The notes beneath the pieces were generated by a model. That model was not told the origin of the DNA and did no database searches. It worked only from the letters and a program-made list of their open reading frames with translations. Source: Cladopsammia gracilis (lineage: Eukaryota > Cnidaria > Anthozoa > Scleractinia > Dendrophylliidae). Taken from it: a DNA stretch of 64,000 nucleotides. The stretch lies in NCBI GenBank assembly GCA_022457155.1, contig JAJGOT010000471.1:592001-656000 (forward strand), written 5' to 3'. Both the position numbers and the translations under genes were made by a program. Shown here in pieces: positions 23,801-31,479 of the stretch. The stretch's first letter is position 1. Every line of letters begins with the position of its first letter.

Positions 23801-25010
23801 ATGACAGGTGATGATAGTCGAAACGTGTAATAACAATCACTTTGAACATGTTCAAAATTTTCATTATAGTTGATGATTGTTTTGGTCGTTTGACCACACG
23901 CATGATAGTTGATGATAGTTTTCGGTCAGCCGTTGCCATAGCGGGCTCAGTTGTAGCTTTGCCAAAATGGTCGCAAAAAGTCAACAGTCTGTCGAGGCCC
24001 GACAACATGCGAAACAAAATATCGAACCAAAAAGTTGTTTATTCGTCGTTCAATAGAGTGAGAGTCAAACGAGAAGTCAAGGGGTGACTGCTCGCTTGAC
24101 TTTTGACCAACTATCATCAATTGTTATATAGCTGGAGTTTTTGTCAATACAACGCGCGCGTTGATTGGTTGATTCATCGTCACATGACATCTAACAAACA
24201 AACTGTTTCCCGCCAATTGTGTTGAGCGGGCAACATTTGCGAAAGCGGGCAACAATTTTGACGTCAGAGGGTAACATTGCACTGTTGCCCGCTAGCGCAC
24301 GTGATCAGACCGTGACAAAAGGTGGCATGATTGTGATGGATCAAATCACTTAATGACTGATCCCTCGGGAAACAGTGAATTTTGTTTCCCGAGAATCTCG
24401 ATGTTTCCCGAGGGACCAGTCATTAAGTGTTTACTATCATGCGCTATCACGCACCGTTTGACCGGTAGCGTAATAGTCCACGATAGTTCATGATAAGTTT
24501 GGGATCAAAACTCTCATCCCAACTATCATGAACTATCGCGCGCCGTTTGACCAGGGCTGTAAACAGCGAATGTTTATGTTGGCGGCCATTTCCATAAACT
24601 GAAGCACTTAGCGCTAGAGTAGTTTTTAATTGATTGTCGAAAGTAATTTCGCAATTGCTTTAGTTTTGCATTGTTACGTTTTGTGATTGGTTAAAAAATC
24701 TCGTGCCACTTTATCAACCAATCAGAAGTAAAACCGAAACCAATCGTGACTTGCTCGCACGCGTTTTCCCGCGCTTGGCGCTGGTTACCTGTATTTGCTT
24801 TGAGTTCTGATTGGTTCATTGGATTGTCTGCGGCTGTTGTGATTGGTCAGTGGGTTGGGTTTGGTTTTGCGACACACAATTGAAAACTGCTCTAAAATAT
24901 CTTTAACACACTTTTTCAGCAAACCACAACATGGCCTTATGGTTCGACCAAGTCGTGTCACGTGCAGAGGGATTAATTGCGCCAAGTTAATAAACGAAGC
25001 GGAGTCATGA
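1648..25010 (+). CDS. CLIP4: CLIP3/CLIP4-type protein: WW, ankyrin repeats, three CAP-Gly domains
   Basis: The coding exons by splice sites are 1648-1821, 4643-4750, 5505-5569, 7863-7950, 9121-9205, 10274-10329, 11860-11974, 12858-12946, 13251-13320, 14587-14690, 16014-16085, 16990-17125, 18135-18334, 19040-19116, 19604-19726, 20044-20205, 20882-20957, 21747-21849, 23646-23691 and 24920-25010. They sum to 2040 nt, a clean 680 codons including TGA, and every junction phase agrees. The order ankyrin, CAP-Gly, CAP-Gly, CAP-Gly and the length (679 against 705 residues for human CLIP4) identify the family. CAP-Gly domains bind the C-terminal EEY/F tails of tubulin and end-binding proteins, so the product should act on microtubules or Golgi/endosome traffic. 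It has no long coiled coil or zinc knuckle, unlike CLIP1. An in-frame TAA at 1636 precedes the ATG. All introns are GT-AG. The weakest junction is the acceptor of exon 16. The symbol is by resemblance; CLIP3 and CLIP4 are close paralogues. Confidence 0.93.
2490..2560 (+). mobile_element. Diverged SINE fragment
   Basis: CTCCACATTGTTTCTCTCCA then CCAGGTGTCAAGGAGTACCG resembles the body of the better preserved SINE at 19244-19520. The tRNA-like head is not recognisable. The rest of this intron (1822-4642) shows only AT-rich sequence and short repeats; I see no other gene there. Confidence 0.5.
4643..14690 (+). CDS. CLIP4: CLIP4-like exons 2-10: conserved N-terminal motif and ankyrin repeats
   Basis: These nine exons encode residues 59-318. 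Residues about 95-145 carry the CLIP3/4 signature FFDPN..C.(D/E)IL followed by (P)[16 protein letters not shown]. Ankyrin-type segments follow: [17 protein letters not shown] (about 156-172), a repeat around [10 protein letters not shown] (about 202-211), and one around GTSLHIAAS with ..[13 protein letters not shown] (about 243-272). Exon 3 must end at GGA|GTAGGT (5569), because reading on gives an in-frame TAG at once. In CLIP3 this region supports membrane and partner binding; that role here is inference. Confidence 0.92.
5663..5833. repeat. Interspersed repeat with AACCCTTT ends, copy 1
   Basis: It starts AACCCTTTAACTCCCAAGAG and carries the block ATTGAAAAACAAATGGTACC. Other copies lie at 18380-18765, about 22099-22296 and 25524-25733; their right ends read roughly TGGGAATGAAAGGGTT, a loose inverted repeat of the left end. 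This suggests a non-autonomous DNA transposon. Confidence 0.65.
5897..6175. mobile_element. MITE of the GCAGTTTTCAATTG family, copy 1
   Basis: The left end GCAGTTTTCAATTGAGTG matches the inverted right end CACTCAATTGCAAACTGC. TA is duplicated at 5895-5896 and 6176-6177, inside a recognisable host motif (ACCTTAT-TA-TAGG). Internal CCAATCA/TGATTGG boxes are shared with the other copies at 14976-15258, 19767-20015, 23181-23404 and 24617-24892. All five lie in CLIP4-like introns. Confidence 0.85.
6206..6496. mobile_element. Inverted pair of Penelope-type element ends with 12-bp target duplication
   Basis: Two arms of about 110 bases (near 6232-6345 and 6380-6494) are near-perfect inverted copies. 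Each ends in CCCCGAAACGTTGTTCAG or its complement. CACTTTATTAAT occurs at 6194-6205 and again at 6497-6508, an exact 12-bp duplication. The GATAATGG...GAAACG motif resembles Penelope-like element termini. No coding sequence. Confidence 0.7.
7577..7606 (+). repeat. (AAT)n microsatellite
   Basis: A run of AAT triplets follows GGCCA and precedes TTTCTATGGCGCC. Similar AAT-initiated sequences at 12345 and 26704 also lead into TTTATAT.GCGC, so this may be the tail of a SINE- or LINE-type repeat. Confidence 0.6.
8319..8800. repeat. Imperfect direct repeat of about 130 bp in CLIP4-like intron 4
   Basis: GAGTGCTTTTTGAGGCCCTG starts at about 8319 and again at about 8666. Both copies continue to GGTCATTTAATTGGATATTA and TGATTTCTTATTG. 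The spacing is about 347 bp. It could be a local duplication or two nested copies of one repeat. Confidence 0.7.
10018..10190. mobile_element. Short foldback MITE
   Basis: CTGTCCAAACGATGTCTGTG at about 10038 is matched in inverted orientation by CACAGACATCGTTTGGACA at about 10151-10169. A small (CCCTAT)n run lies between the arms. It sits in CLIP4-like intron 5. Confidence 0.6.
10963..11245. repeat. Three tandem units with C-rich ends
   Basis: The segment AAATTTACACCC(C/T)(T/G)AAGC.(A/C)GACGAC.AGCATCCC is repeated three times, each followed by CTTT.ATATGGGAGT and a run of C. A related fragment lies near 10471-10600. It is intronic low-complexity repeat sequence of unknown class. Confidence 0.7.
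12345..12785 (-). mobile_element. tRNA-derived SINE
   Basis: On the minus strand the head (about 12785-12715) reads GGTTAGCTCAGTTAGTTAG then GAGGTTCGAATCTCAGCC. These are good A-box and B-box pol III promoter motifs. The tail end is AT-rich with AAT/ATT repeats near 12345-12365. It lies inside CLIP4-like intron 7 and does not disturb the exon 8 acceptor. Confidence 0.75.
13632..14350. mobile_element. TTAA-flanked foldback MITE (719 bp)
   Basis: TTAA at 13628-13631 is followed by GGTTACAGTGTACCTTC. The right end reads GAAGGTATACTGTAACC followed by TTAA at 14351-14354. Interior inverted segments include GTGTCGGCGAATTTCTTAAT against its diverged complement near 14060. TTAA duplications are the hallmark of piggyBac-type integration. 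No transposase ORF. Confidence 0.8.
14976..15258. mobile_element. MITE of the GCAGTTTTCAATTG family, copy 2
   Basis: It begins GAGCAGTTTTCAATTGAGTG and ends CTCAATTGAAAACAGTGCTC. Internal order and boxes are the same as copy 1 at 5897-6175. It lies in CLIP4-like intron 10. Confidence 0.85.
15401..15911. mobile_element. Non-autonomous hAT-type element with 8-bp target duplication
   Basis: The ends are TAGGGGTGTACCGATT and its inverted match AATCGTTACACCACTA. TCTAATAA occurs exactly at 15393-15400 and 15912-15919. An 8-bp duplication with TA(G)GGGTG ends fits the hAT superfamily. The subterminal regions are rich in GATTCGATT repeats. No transposase ORF. It lies in CLIP4-like intron 10. Confidence 0.85.
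16014..18334 (+). CDS. CLIP4: CLIP4-like exons 11-13: first CAP-Gly domain and serine/arginine-rich linker
   Basis: Exons 11 and 12 and the start of exon 13 encode the first CAP-Gly domain (residues about 328-400), with the glycine-rich core VGDEVCIGG, the signature GKNDG at 369-373 and the closing [12 protein letters not shown]. Exon 13 continues into a low-complexity linker rich in Ser, Arg and Pro (about 401-440, repeated SRPSSR-like units), a plausible phosphorylation and microtubule-binding segment as in other CLIPs. Donors GTATGT, GTAAGC and GTAAGT are standard. Confidence 0.93.
17268..17690. repeat. Repeat block with CCTTTCATATACC motifs
   Basis: CCCTTTCATAT(A/C)CC recurs several times between GGGGGAGGTACTCAAC and GGGAGTACCCCCTGGGGG, which form rough inverted ends. 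Similar ends occur at 38729-39027. It is probably a C/G-ended MITE in CLIP4-like intron 12. Confidence 0.55.
18380..18765. repeat. AACCCTTT-ended repeat with an internal 88-bp unit in triplicate
   Basis: The ends are AACCCTTTCATTCCCA and TCAAAGGGTTAA. Inside, the unit starting TTCTAACTTTT occurs at 18424, 18512 and 18600 (period 88) with few differences. The sibling copies elsewhere in the window carry this block only once, so the expansion is local. Confidence 0.85.
18806..18968 (+). repeat. Penelope-type end fragment, poly-A and (AT)n microsatellite
   Basis: CTGATAAAGGGCTATACTCG followed by AAACGTTT (18811-18838) resembles the hammerhead-like terminus of Penelope elements in degenerate form. 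It is followed by a run of A (about 18880-18898) and an uninterrupted TA repeat to about 18968. All of it is in CLIP4-like intron 13, just before exon 14. Confidence 0.6.
19040..19726 (+). CDS. CLIP4: CLIP4-like exons 14-15: second CAP-Gly domain
   Basis: Residues 455-520 form the second CAP-Gly domain: [17 protein letters not shown], then [15 protein letters not shown] (GKNDG at 492-496), closing with [12 protein letters not shown]. The domain is split after the FAAG codons with phase 2. A SINE lies in the intron between these two exons. The donor after exon 15 must be AA|GTGAGT, because continuing gives TGA. Confidence 0.93.
19244..19520 (+). mobile_element. tRNA-derived SINE
   Basis: The head reads TGGTGTAGTGGTTAGCGCG (A box) and GGTGGTTCGAAGCC (B box). 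The body is TCTCTCTTCACCCAGGTGTA, TAAATGGGTACCGGCGACAA and CGATGGACTAGCATCCCATC, a module common in marine invertebrate SINEs. It sits between the two exons of the second CAP-Gly domain. Confidence 0.8.
19767..20015 (+). mobile_element. MITE of the GCAGTTTTCAATTG family, copy 3, next to an exon
   Basis: It starts GAGTGTTTTCAATCGAGTG and shares the internal CCAATCA...CGCGATTTCCCGCG segment with the other copies. The right end is eroded near GGTTTTGCAG (about 20006-20015), only about 30 bases before CLIP4-like exon 16. The reading frame of exon 16 continues open backwards through this MITE. Confidence 0.7.
20044..20957 (+). CDS. CLIP4: CLIP4-like exons 16-17: serine-rich linker before the third CAP-Gly
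   Basis: The exons encode residues 521-600: a polar Ser/Asn/Gly-rich linker ([20 protein letters not shown], then [14 protein letters not shown]). RRGS and LRRGS are basophilic kinase consensus sites, so regulation by phosphorylation is plausible. The exon 16 acceptor is placed at TAG|ATCTGG because only that AG restores the phase left by exon 15. It is a weak site that immediately follows MITE-like sequence, so an unseen mini-exon or a different acceptor remains possible. Confidence 0.8.
20824..20860 (+). repeat. (GTT)n microsatellite
   Basis: An uninterrupted run of GTT triplets lies shortly before the pyrimidine tract and acceptor of CLIP4-like exon 17 (20882). Confidence 0.9.
21127..21261. 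mobile_element. Short foldback MITE
   Basis: TTCAGCGTGAAGTTGTGTAA at the left is matched exactly in inverted orientation by TTACACAACTTCACGCTGAA at the right (arms of about 30 bases). The preceding ATTGGCTACTCAAACTCGGG also recurs, with minor changes, near 27495. Confidence 0.75.
21747..25010 (+). CDS. CLIP4: CLIP4-like exons 18-20: third CAP-Gly domain and C-terminus
   Basis: Residues 601-679. [17 protein letters not shown] and [18 protein letters not shown] (GKNDG at 636-640) lead to the closing motif [11 protein letters not shown] in the last exon, then a short tail ending ...NEAES and TGA at 25008-25010. The last exon (24920) is entered at CTTTTTCAG and completes the split Cys codon TG|C. 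The final intron, like its neighbours, is filled with MITEs. Confidence 0.92.
22374..22736. mobile_element. MITE with TTAGGCTATGTCTACAC ends
   Basis: The ends TTAGGCTATGTCTACACTAT and ATAGTGTAGACATAGCCTTA are near-perfect inverted repeats. The span is 363 bp. It lies in CLIP4-like intron 18. Confidence 0.8.
23181..23404. mobile_element. MITE of the GCAGTTTTCAATTG family, copy 4
   Basis: A shorter and more diverged copy beginning GAGTGGTTTTCGATTG. It shares CCAATCAGAACTAG, GGCGCCGG and TTCTGATTGGTTCATTGGAC with copies 1 and 5. Confidence 0.75.
24127..24430. mobile_element. MITE with CTGGAGTTTTTGTCAATAC, first of two copies
   Basis: The block CAATACAACGCGCGCGTTGA to GACCAGTCATTAAGTG recurs at 62467-62810. 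It contains an inner inverted pair, ACTGATCCCTCGGGAAACAG against CCGAGGGACCAGTCATTAAG. Copies of a GATAGTTGATGATAG repeat surround this copy (23775-24560). Confidence 0.7.
24617..24892. mobile_element. MITE of the GCAGTTTTCAATTG family, copy 5
   Basis: It begins AGAGTAGTTTTTAATTGATT and ends CAATTGAAAACTGCTC. It ends only 27 bases before the last CLIP4-like exon (24920), so the exon 20 acceptor region follows directly after MITE sequence. Confidence 0.85.
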
Positions 25011-27714
25011 ATCTTTTGTAATACTCGGAAAAAGTAACCACTCCAGCGGGAAACCACGAGTACTACCGAAGATTGTTACCGAAGATTGTCGACGGCTGCT
25101 CGTGATATTACCGAAGAACTGATAACGTGCATTTGTAAGTCGTAAGTCTATCCGAGAATTTCCCGAAGATTGCCCAACAACTGCGCGCTATTTTGTATTA
25201 CCTTCCTCCGAAAATATCGCGAGAGTTGCCGAAGCGAAAATGTATGTAAATAACAACAAAGAAAGTGGCGAAGTAAAAAAACCGAAGACTCGCTTTGAAC
25301 TGCTGAACTAACAACTGACGTTATGTAGTCAAGAGCACCGGACGAGGAAATTTCAGCAAGACTATTGTGCCACCGTTCTTTTTTCCTACATGGTTTCGTG
25401 ACCTTTTAAAATGATATTTGTGTGTTAAGTAAATCAGAGTTCTGTTTGGATTCGTTGGCTGAATATTTAAGTAACAGAAAATTTTAGGATGGTAGCTTGC
25501 GCAGACGGATTCAACCGCTAGTTAACCCTTTAACTTCCAAGAGTGTCAAATATCAAAATTCAACAGAAATACCAAATTTAAATTTATAAAATATTGAAAA
25601 ACAAATGGTACCATGCAAAAGTGCTGCCGAAGAGGTTTCATTTGAATGGTCACACCATAGGATTTCGTCCACAGACTCAAAAGTTAGAACTACACTACAT
25701 GTTTCCATAATTGAGTCTGGGAATGAAAGGGTTGACCGGCAGTCAGATTCGTCAGCTATGCAGGCTAATTTTATTAACGTTAGTAACGTTATTTTATTCC
25801 TCAACGTTACCAGCTGTTATTACCTTTTAGAAAATCCTATCGTACACAAAATCACATTTTAATCCATTTTCCCATGTAACGACATTTGGAGGTAAAATTT
25901 CACTCAAGGTAATTATAAAACCGAATAACTAAGGTGACGGAATCTTTTCTAACATAAAATGTACCCAAAATATTCCTCACTGATTGCTTTGATTTGGTTT
26001 TTACGGCAGTCATTAATTAGCAAAGCATTTTGTTTGAGGAAGTAATTATAGTAATTCAAGTGCCTCATCTAAATGACCATCATTTCTTGAAAAGATTATA
26101 ACATAACAAGAGTGTGCTTTAGCGGGGAGGTTATAAGGAAAAGAGATTCCTCGCTGTACCAAACATTATTTTAAGCATAATTTTGAGAGCTTTTAAACAT
26201 TCCCAAATGTAATAGAATCTTATTAATAACGCCTACTGTAGGTTTTTATGCAATCCTGTGCCAGTTTGCAAGTATCACAGACTCAAAGAAATGCCTTTTG
26301 CAGGTGTATCTAAGATAGATATTTAAAAAGTCACATTGTTAAATAACCTTTCAAGGATTAGAGAGTTATATTTCTATTATATTTTAAACTGAGTAAGCGA
26401 TTATTGCGTGGTATATTATATCATATATTTATTATGTACGCAAATAAACAGTGTAGAAAGTCGTTGCTTAATTTGTTTTGTAAGTCAGTTTGTTTGTTTT
26501 CGTGCGAGTCTGGCGCGTCTTCTCTCCAGGGTCTTTTCGGTTGTCCAGCGGCATGAGAAGACGCTTGCAAATTGAAATTATCTTTGGCTCAATCGCCGCC
26601 TTTGGGGAATTTTTATAGGTCATGTGATCTAGGGTACTCTCTGGCCGCCATTTTGGTTTTAATGTGTCACGCAATTCGTCACGCTATTTCAGATAAGCCG
26701 TAAATATAATAATAATGATTGAAATTTATATTGCGCTTTTTGCGCAACGAAATTGAACCAGTTGAAAGTTATTTTTGCATTACAGATGCTTATAAGCCGA
26801 TATAATGTAACTTATAGTGAATCCAATCTTTTGTGATGATTTTTTTGCGTAATTATGACTTTGAAGTTTTGACCGCCATATTGGTACGTACACCAGGATG
26901 GCCGCTCCATACATTTTCACTAAAAATTTCTAAAACTCGTTCGCCTATAACTCTTGACCAAAACGATCTGGCCCTTCAAAATTTGGCCCAACTCTCTACA
27001 ATTCCATAAATATTTTAGAATCGAAATTCGTTTTTTAATGCTTACGAATTTTGATATGACAGGATATGACGTAAGCGCAAGCCAAGAATTGGTGAAAAAT
27101 AAATGAAAAACGTGTGCTATTTGGTGTTGCAGAAATCATCGTTATTTGTCATTTTTGTGGTCCTAAACTGTCTCTTGATTCTTTAGTTTTACATCATGTG
27201 CTGACCAAGAAATTTGCACTGCTTCGTCTGATGATTTACGGTTGTAATCGCCCTCAACTTGGGATTTTTAAAGTGTTATGTTCTATTTGCAATATTTGGT
27301 TCTATATTTAGTGTCCCCAATTAGTGCTCGCGCGCTAAATACCTTTGACACTTAAATAAAGTGATTATTATTATTATTCGTAAATTGCTATTCCCGAGGC
27401 TTCTGAATCCGAGCTGGAGTCTAAACCAACATCTCTATAGCTAGAGCTCATTAGTATATACTAAAATAGGGGATAGCGTTGTTTGCGCGCTTAGGCTGGC
27501 TACTAAAACTCGGGATAACAAGTGCTTTTCACCTCCAAGCAATTTGCGCGCGAAAGTTGTAGTCGATGACAGGAATAAATGAGTTAAAAATCATCATTTT
27601 CGTGCTGTATTGGCTCACTGTTTTAGGCATATGCTAAAACAACTATTCATCTCAGTGTCGGTGGCCAGCTAGTGGTGGATATATCCACCACTAGCCACCT
27701 CCACTTCGGTGAAT
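25011..27714. other. 3' flank of the CLIP4-like gene, no gene seen
   Basis: No convincing exon on either strand. It holds an AACCCTTT-ended repeat copy (25524-25733), an AATAATAATGATTGAAATTT repeat start (about 26706), and AATAAA at about 26443 and 27355 as distant polyadenylation candidates. The 3' UTR end of the CLIP4-like gene cannot be placed. Confidence 0.5.
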
Positions 27715-28190
27715 ACCTTATTTCTTAATTTAAGTCGCGTTAATTTTTGTGAGTGTTAATTTCTGAGACATTATTTAAGTGGAGCGTTCATTTCCGAGAC
27801 CTTAATTTCACCCCAAATTCTGGATACCGTCCGAATACATATAGCAACTAGGAAACAATAACCTTATCTTTTGTGCACACTATTTTAAAATCTTTTACAA
27901 GGTAAAAGCCTTAAAGATATGTCATCTGCAATATTTCCAGTTCATTCTTGCTTTCATAAGAGCGGTTCCCGACATCCGTTTTTTTTTTTGTACTACAAAG
28001 TCAGCCAAAATATCTTTGGAGACATCAATAATCGCGTTAATTTTCTTCATTTTGAAAATTTGCCCCCTCTCTCGCCTTAATTTCCTTTATTTGAAAGAAA
28101 TTTCCCCTCCAATTCGCGTTAATTTAAGTCGCGTTAATTTCAAAGACCTTAATTTACAGGAGCGTTAATTTCCTATAATAAGGTAGTTAA
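27715..28190. mobile_element. GGAAATTAACG-family foldback MITE, third copy
   Basis: The left side starts near ACCTTATTTCTTAATTTAAG and the right end is AGCGTTAATTTCCTATAATA then AGGTA. The interior repeats CGCGTTAATTT many times, as at 911-1443. A 24-bp perfect palindrome, TAGTGGTGGATA and its complement, lies just before it at 27671-27694. Confidence 0.7.
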
Positions 28191-28767
28191 TCATAGAAGA
28201 TCATAGATAGTTTTTCTATATACTCATAATCTTTATCAGGATAATGGCTCCTTTTAAAGTTAAAATTTTAAGAGTGGATGTATATTTTTTCACTCCCACA
28301 CTTGCCCTGTAGATGACGAGTTCTACCAGTCGAAATATTGGCCATTAAATCTGCATTTAATTTCCGTTATACTAGCCTTGAATTTTGAATTGTTTCATCT
28401 ACACTGAGTGACGTCAAGAACACGCATACCTTCTTTAAGGAGAAGCAGAAACAAAGTTACAACGAATTTGAAATTTATATTTGTAACATATATTTTGAGC
28501 TCACGGGGGCGGGGGTACAATTTTTGTACATGACATATTCAGTGGGATGCTCGGAGACCCAGGGGCAGATAGTCGGGCTATTAACTTTCCCTCTGTCTGT
28601 GTCTTTAACTCTGTTTCAGTGGAATTAAAATTCCTTTTAAGGACTTTGAGGTGTCAGGAGAAAATGTTTAATGGAGTGCTAAAGAACTACATCGTTAAAA
28701 ATAATCGTCATTTAAAGAAAATCTTGAAGAAAACGAAAACAACTTTGAAATGAACGTGTATTTATTC

Positions 28768-29404
28768 GGTTGTTTCTGCGTGTACCGGAGCACAGTATAC
28801 GTCATCAGATTATAGCTAAATTAATTCTGTCCAGTTGCATAATTGGAGATTGTAGCTAAATTAATTCTGTTCAATTGCATAATAATTTTTTTAATTTTAA
28901 TAATTTTTAATAATTTTTAATAATTTTTAATTTTTTTTTTTGAGAAAATAATTTTTGAACATGTGTAGATCAGCGAAAATTATTTTCAAAGGCTGTTTGT
29001 CGATAGGTCCACTGCACGTCCACACCTCCACATGTCCACAGTTCACAGGCGAAATGTCCAAGGCCCACATATCCACACGTCACATGTCCACGCGTCCACA
29101 AGTCCACAGGTCTACAAGTTAAAACTTGTAGACCTGTGTGGGGACGGGTGGGACGAGTGGGCCTGTGGACGTGTGGACATTTGGACATGTGGGCCTGTGT
29201 CTCGTGTGGACATGTGGAGGTGTGGACGTGTGGACGTGCAGTAGTTCTCTCGACAAACAGCCTTTGAAAACAATTTTCGCTAATGTACACATGCAATTGG
29301 ACAGAATTAATTTAGCTACAATCTCTAATTATGCAACTGGACAGAATTAATTTAGCTGTAGCTGTATATGACGTAACTGTGCTCCGGTACACGCAGAAAC
29401 AACC
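28768..29404. mobile_element. 637-bp hairpin element with 8-bp target duplication and GTGGACATGT repeats
   Basis: The left end GGTTGTTTCTGCGTGTACCG is matched exactly by the inverted right end. The arms run almost to the centre near 29122 (CAAGTTAAAACTTG). ATTTATTC flanks it exactly at 28760-28767 and 29405-29412. The inner arms consist of short units built on GTGGACATGT/GTGGACGTG. An 8-bp duplication suggests hAT-like or related DNA transposition. No transposase. Confidence 0.9.
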
Positions 29405-30276
29405 ATTTATTCTATATAAATATATTTTACATGTAATATTTTAGAATTGTGTCCTTGCAGCGAACGAAATCCCCAAGAGTAAACCGATATGCTGCTGTTT
29501 TACTGACAAATGCTAGACAAAATCTCTTGATTGATATTTTTTTACATCTTTTTTAAACTATAATAAATCCGTGAATAATTATGTTTTCGTAAATATTGAT
29601 AGTTTTTCACTTCAGCGACCTTGGCGGTTCCTAATGTCTCTGGTTTTGTTTCACACAAGACATTGAGACACTCGCTATTATTTCTTTGTTATAAGAGTTT
29701 TTGTACACGAAGTTCCTAGAACGGTTCGCGAAAATTCGGCTTTCACCTGTCCTTTACTTTGCGACAATATATACATTATATATATTGATATAAATATATT
29801 ACTTCTCCGTTTGTCGAGCGAAACGGAAGCTTGCAAAGTGACCATTCTCAGAAAGAGTATGTTGAGTATTGTTTCCTCTTTTGTGGTTGTTAAGTTTATA
29901 AATAAGATATTACAACTGAATACTGCCATCAAAAAACACGAAAATACGTCCAACAATAAGTCGTGACTTAATTAAAGCAAAAGAGTGACAGATGGTTGGT
30001 AGTCCGGGCAACGTAACGACAAAAACAAAATATCCGATTGCACATAACTAATTTGCATTTGACGAGCCAAGTGTGAGAAGATTTCGTGAAGTTTTGAGAC
30101 GCGGCGACTTCCCTAGAGAATTGAAAAGACACGACAAGTGCTGTTAAAGTCCAACAGAATGAATTTGTTCAGCGATTCGTTCGAAACAATCGCGGTGCTT
30201 GGCAAATGGAACGCCTAGTCGGAGCAAGTGTTTCACCCGCGGTTTGTTTACATGACTGGAAGCCGCCAAGGAAAAT

Positions 30277-31479
30277 ATGGCGGCCGAGGACATGTGGATC
30301 TCACCTAACTGTTCCGATCAAAATATCGTTTCAACGCCGGGCTGTTCGAACTCAGGGGCTGTTGTGGCAGAAATGTTTATGCTATCGACAATTTTCGTTG
30401 GTTCTGTGCTCGGTAACGGACTCATCTTGCTGGTGATTCACAGAAGTCGACGAAGCGAATGGACAACAAATTACTTTGTTCTGAGTCTAGGATTAACGAA
30501 CTTGACGATTCCGTTTATGTGTGTTCTGTGGTCAATGATTTGGGTTATGCAGGGTTCATGGTTGTTCGACAGTGTAACGTGTAAAATGACGAATTTTTTT
30601 CATTTCTTGAACGGTGGAGTATCAGCTGGCTTGCTGGCTTGTATTTCTCTTGATCGATTTTACATTATAGTTCATCCGCTGAAGTTCAAAATGAGCCGTT
30701 CTCAAACCAAGGAACTCATCATATTTGTTTGTATTTTCATGGTTTGTTCGGCTGCACCAGCATTGTTCTTCTTCGAATCAAAAGACACTGCAGTGAACGA
30801 CGTCGATAACTGCATTGTCGATTTCTCTACCGTTGGCTGGAAAGTCTTTGTAATGCTGTATTTCGTAATTGCTTTTTGTGTACCTCTAATTTTCACCCTT
30901 GTGATGTACGGACGGATTACATACGCTGTCATCACTCGGAATTTACACGCGAAAAATTACCCCAACAGTTTCAGGAGACAAACGTTTCGCGTTCCTCGTT
31001 CAAAAATCAAAGTTCTTCGAATGCTGTTTCTACAATGGCTGGTATTCGTGTGTTGCTGTTTTCCATATTTCTTAAGCCTTGTTCTGCGGACGTTTAAAAC
31101 AATCTCGCTGACTCCGCGATTATATATAGCCTTGTTGTTACTTTCTTTTTCAAATGCGACCTTAAATGTAGCAATTTACGCCGTTTTCAACGGGGACTTT
31201 CGACAAGGATGTAAGAGGGTTTTCTGCAAGCCCGATTCATCGCAAGCGTATCGCCTTACGTCTCTTGGTCGAAAACATCGTGTCTCTCCGTTTGAATTTA
31301 GCTCCGATCACGGGGAAGGCTTATATGAGCTTCGGCTACCAGAACATAAGCCAGTGGAGAAAACAAACAACCTAAACACTCACACACGCGGAGGAGCCAA
31401 TGGATATTTTAATACTTTAGAAAAACAAACCCAAGCATGGGCTGTAAGAAGTAACAGTGAACGTCAAGGTAGTGTTTAA
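30277..31479 (+). CDS. GPR19-like: GPR19-like rhodopsin-family G-protein-coupled receptor
   Basis: A single-exon 400-residue receptor with seven hydrophobic segments. It resembles the orphan receptor GPR19: GN at 46-47 in TM1, then VIHRSRR..TTNYFV; LDRFY at 125-129 (DRF in place of DRY, as in GPR19); FK.SR after it; VPRSKIK before TM6; and NG.FR..CK..FC at the start of the C-tail. A sequon at N11 and Cys102/Cys179 (the TM3-ECL2 disulfide) support a plasma-membrane receptor. Several activation-switch residues are unusual: Asn75 at the sodium-site position (normally Asp), Cys261 at the CWxP Trp position, and NVAIY at 297-301 in place of NPxxY. The ATG has A at -3 and G at +4. AATAAA at 31816-31821 is a plausible polyadenylation signal. 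The ligand is unknown, and orthology to vertebrate GPR19 is not proven. Confidence 0.93.
   Translation: MAAEDMWISPNCSDQNIVSTPGCSNSGAVVAEMFMLSTIFVGSVLGNGLILLVIHRSRRSEWTTNYFVLSLGLTNLTIPFMCVLWSMIWVMQGSWLFDSVTCKMTNFFHFLNGGVSAGLLACISLDRFYIIVHPLKFKMSRSQTKELIIFVCIFMVCSAAPALFFFESKDTAVNDVDNCIVDFSTVGWKVFVMLYFVIAFCVPLIFTLVMYGRITYAVITRNLHAKNYPNSFRRQTFRVPRSKIKVLRMLFLQWLVFVCCCFPYFLSLVLRTFKTISLTPRLYIALLLLSFSNATLNVAIYAVFNGDFRQGCKRVFCKPDSSQAYRLTSLGRKHRVSPFEFSSDHGEGLYELRLPEHKPVEKTNNLNTHTRGGANGYFNTLEKQTQAWAVRSNSERQGSV

Noticed and set aside
28970..29296. A 108-residue minus-strand ORF rich in HV, CP and TRP
   Set aside because: It is read through the GTGGACATGT repeat in the arms of the hairpin transposon, with no family resemblance.
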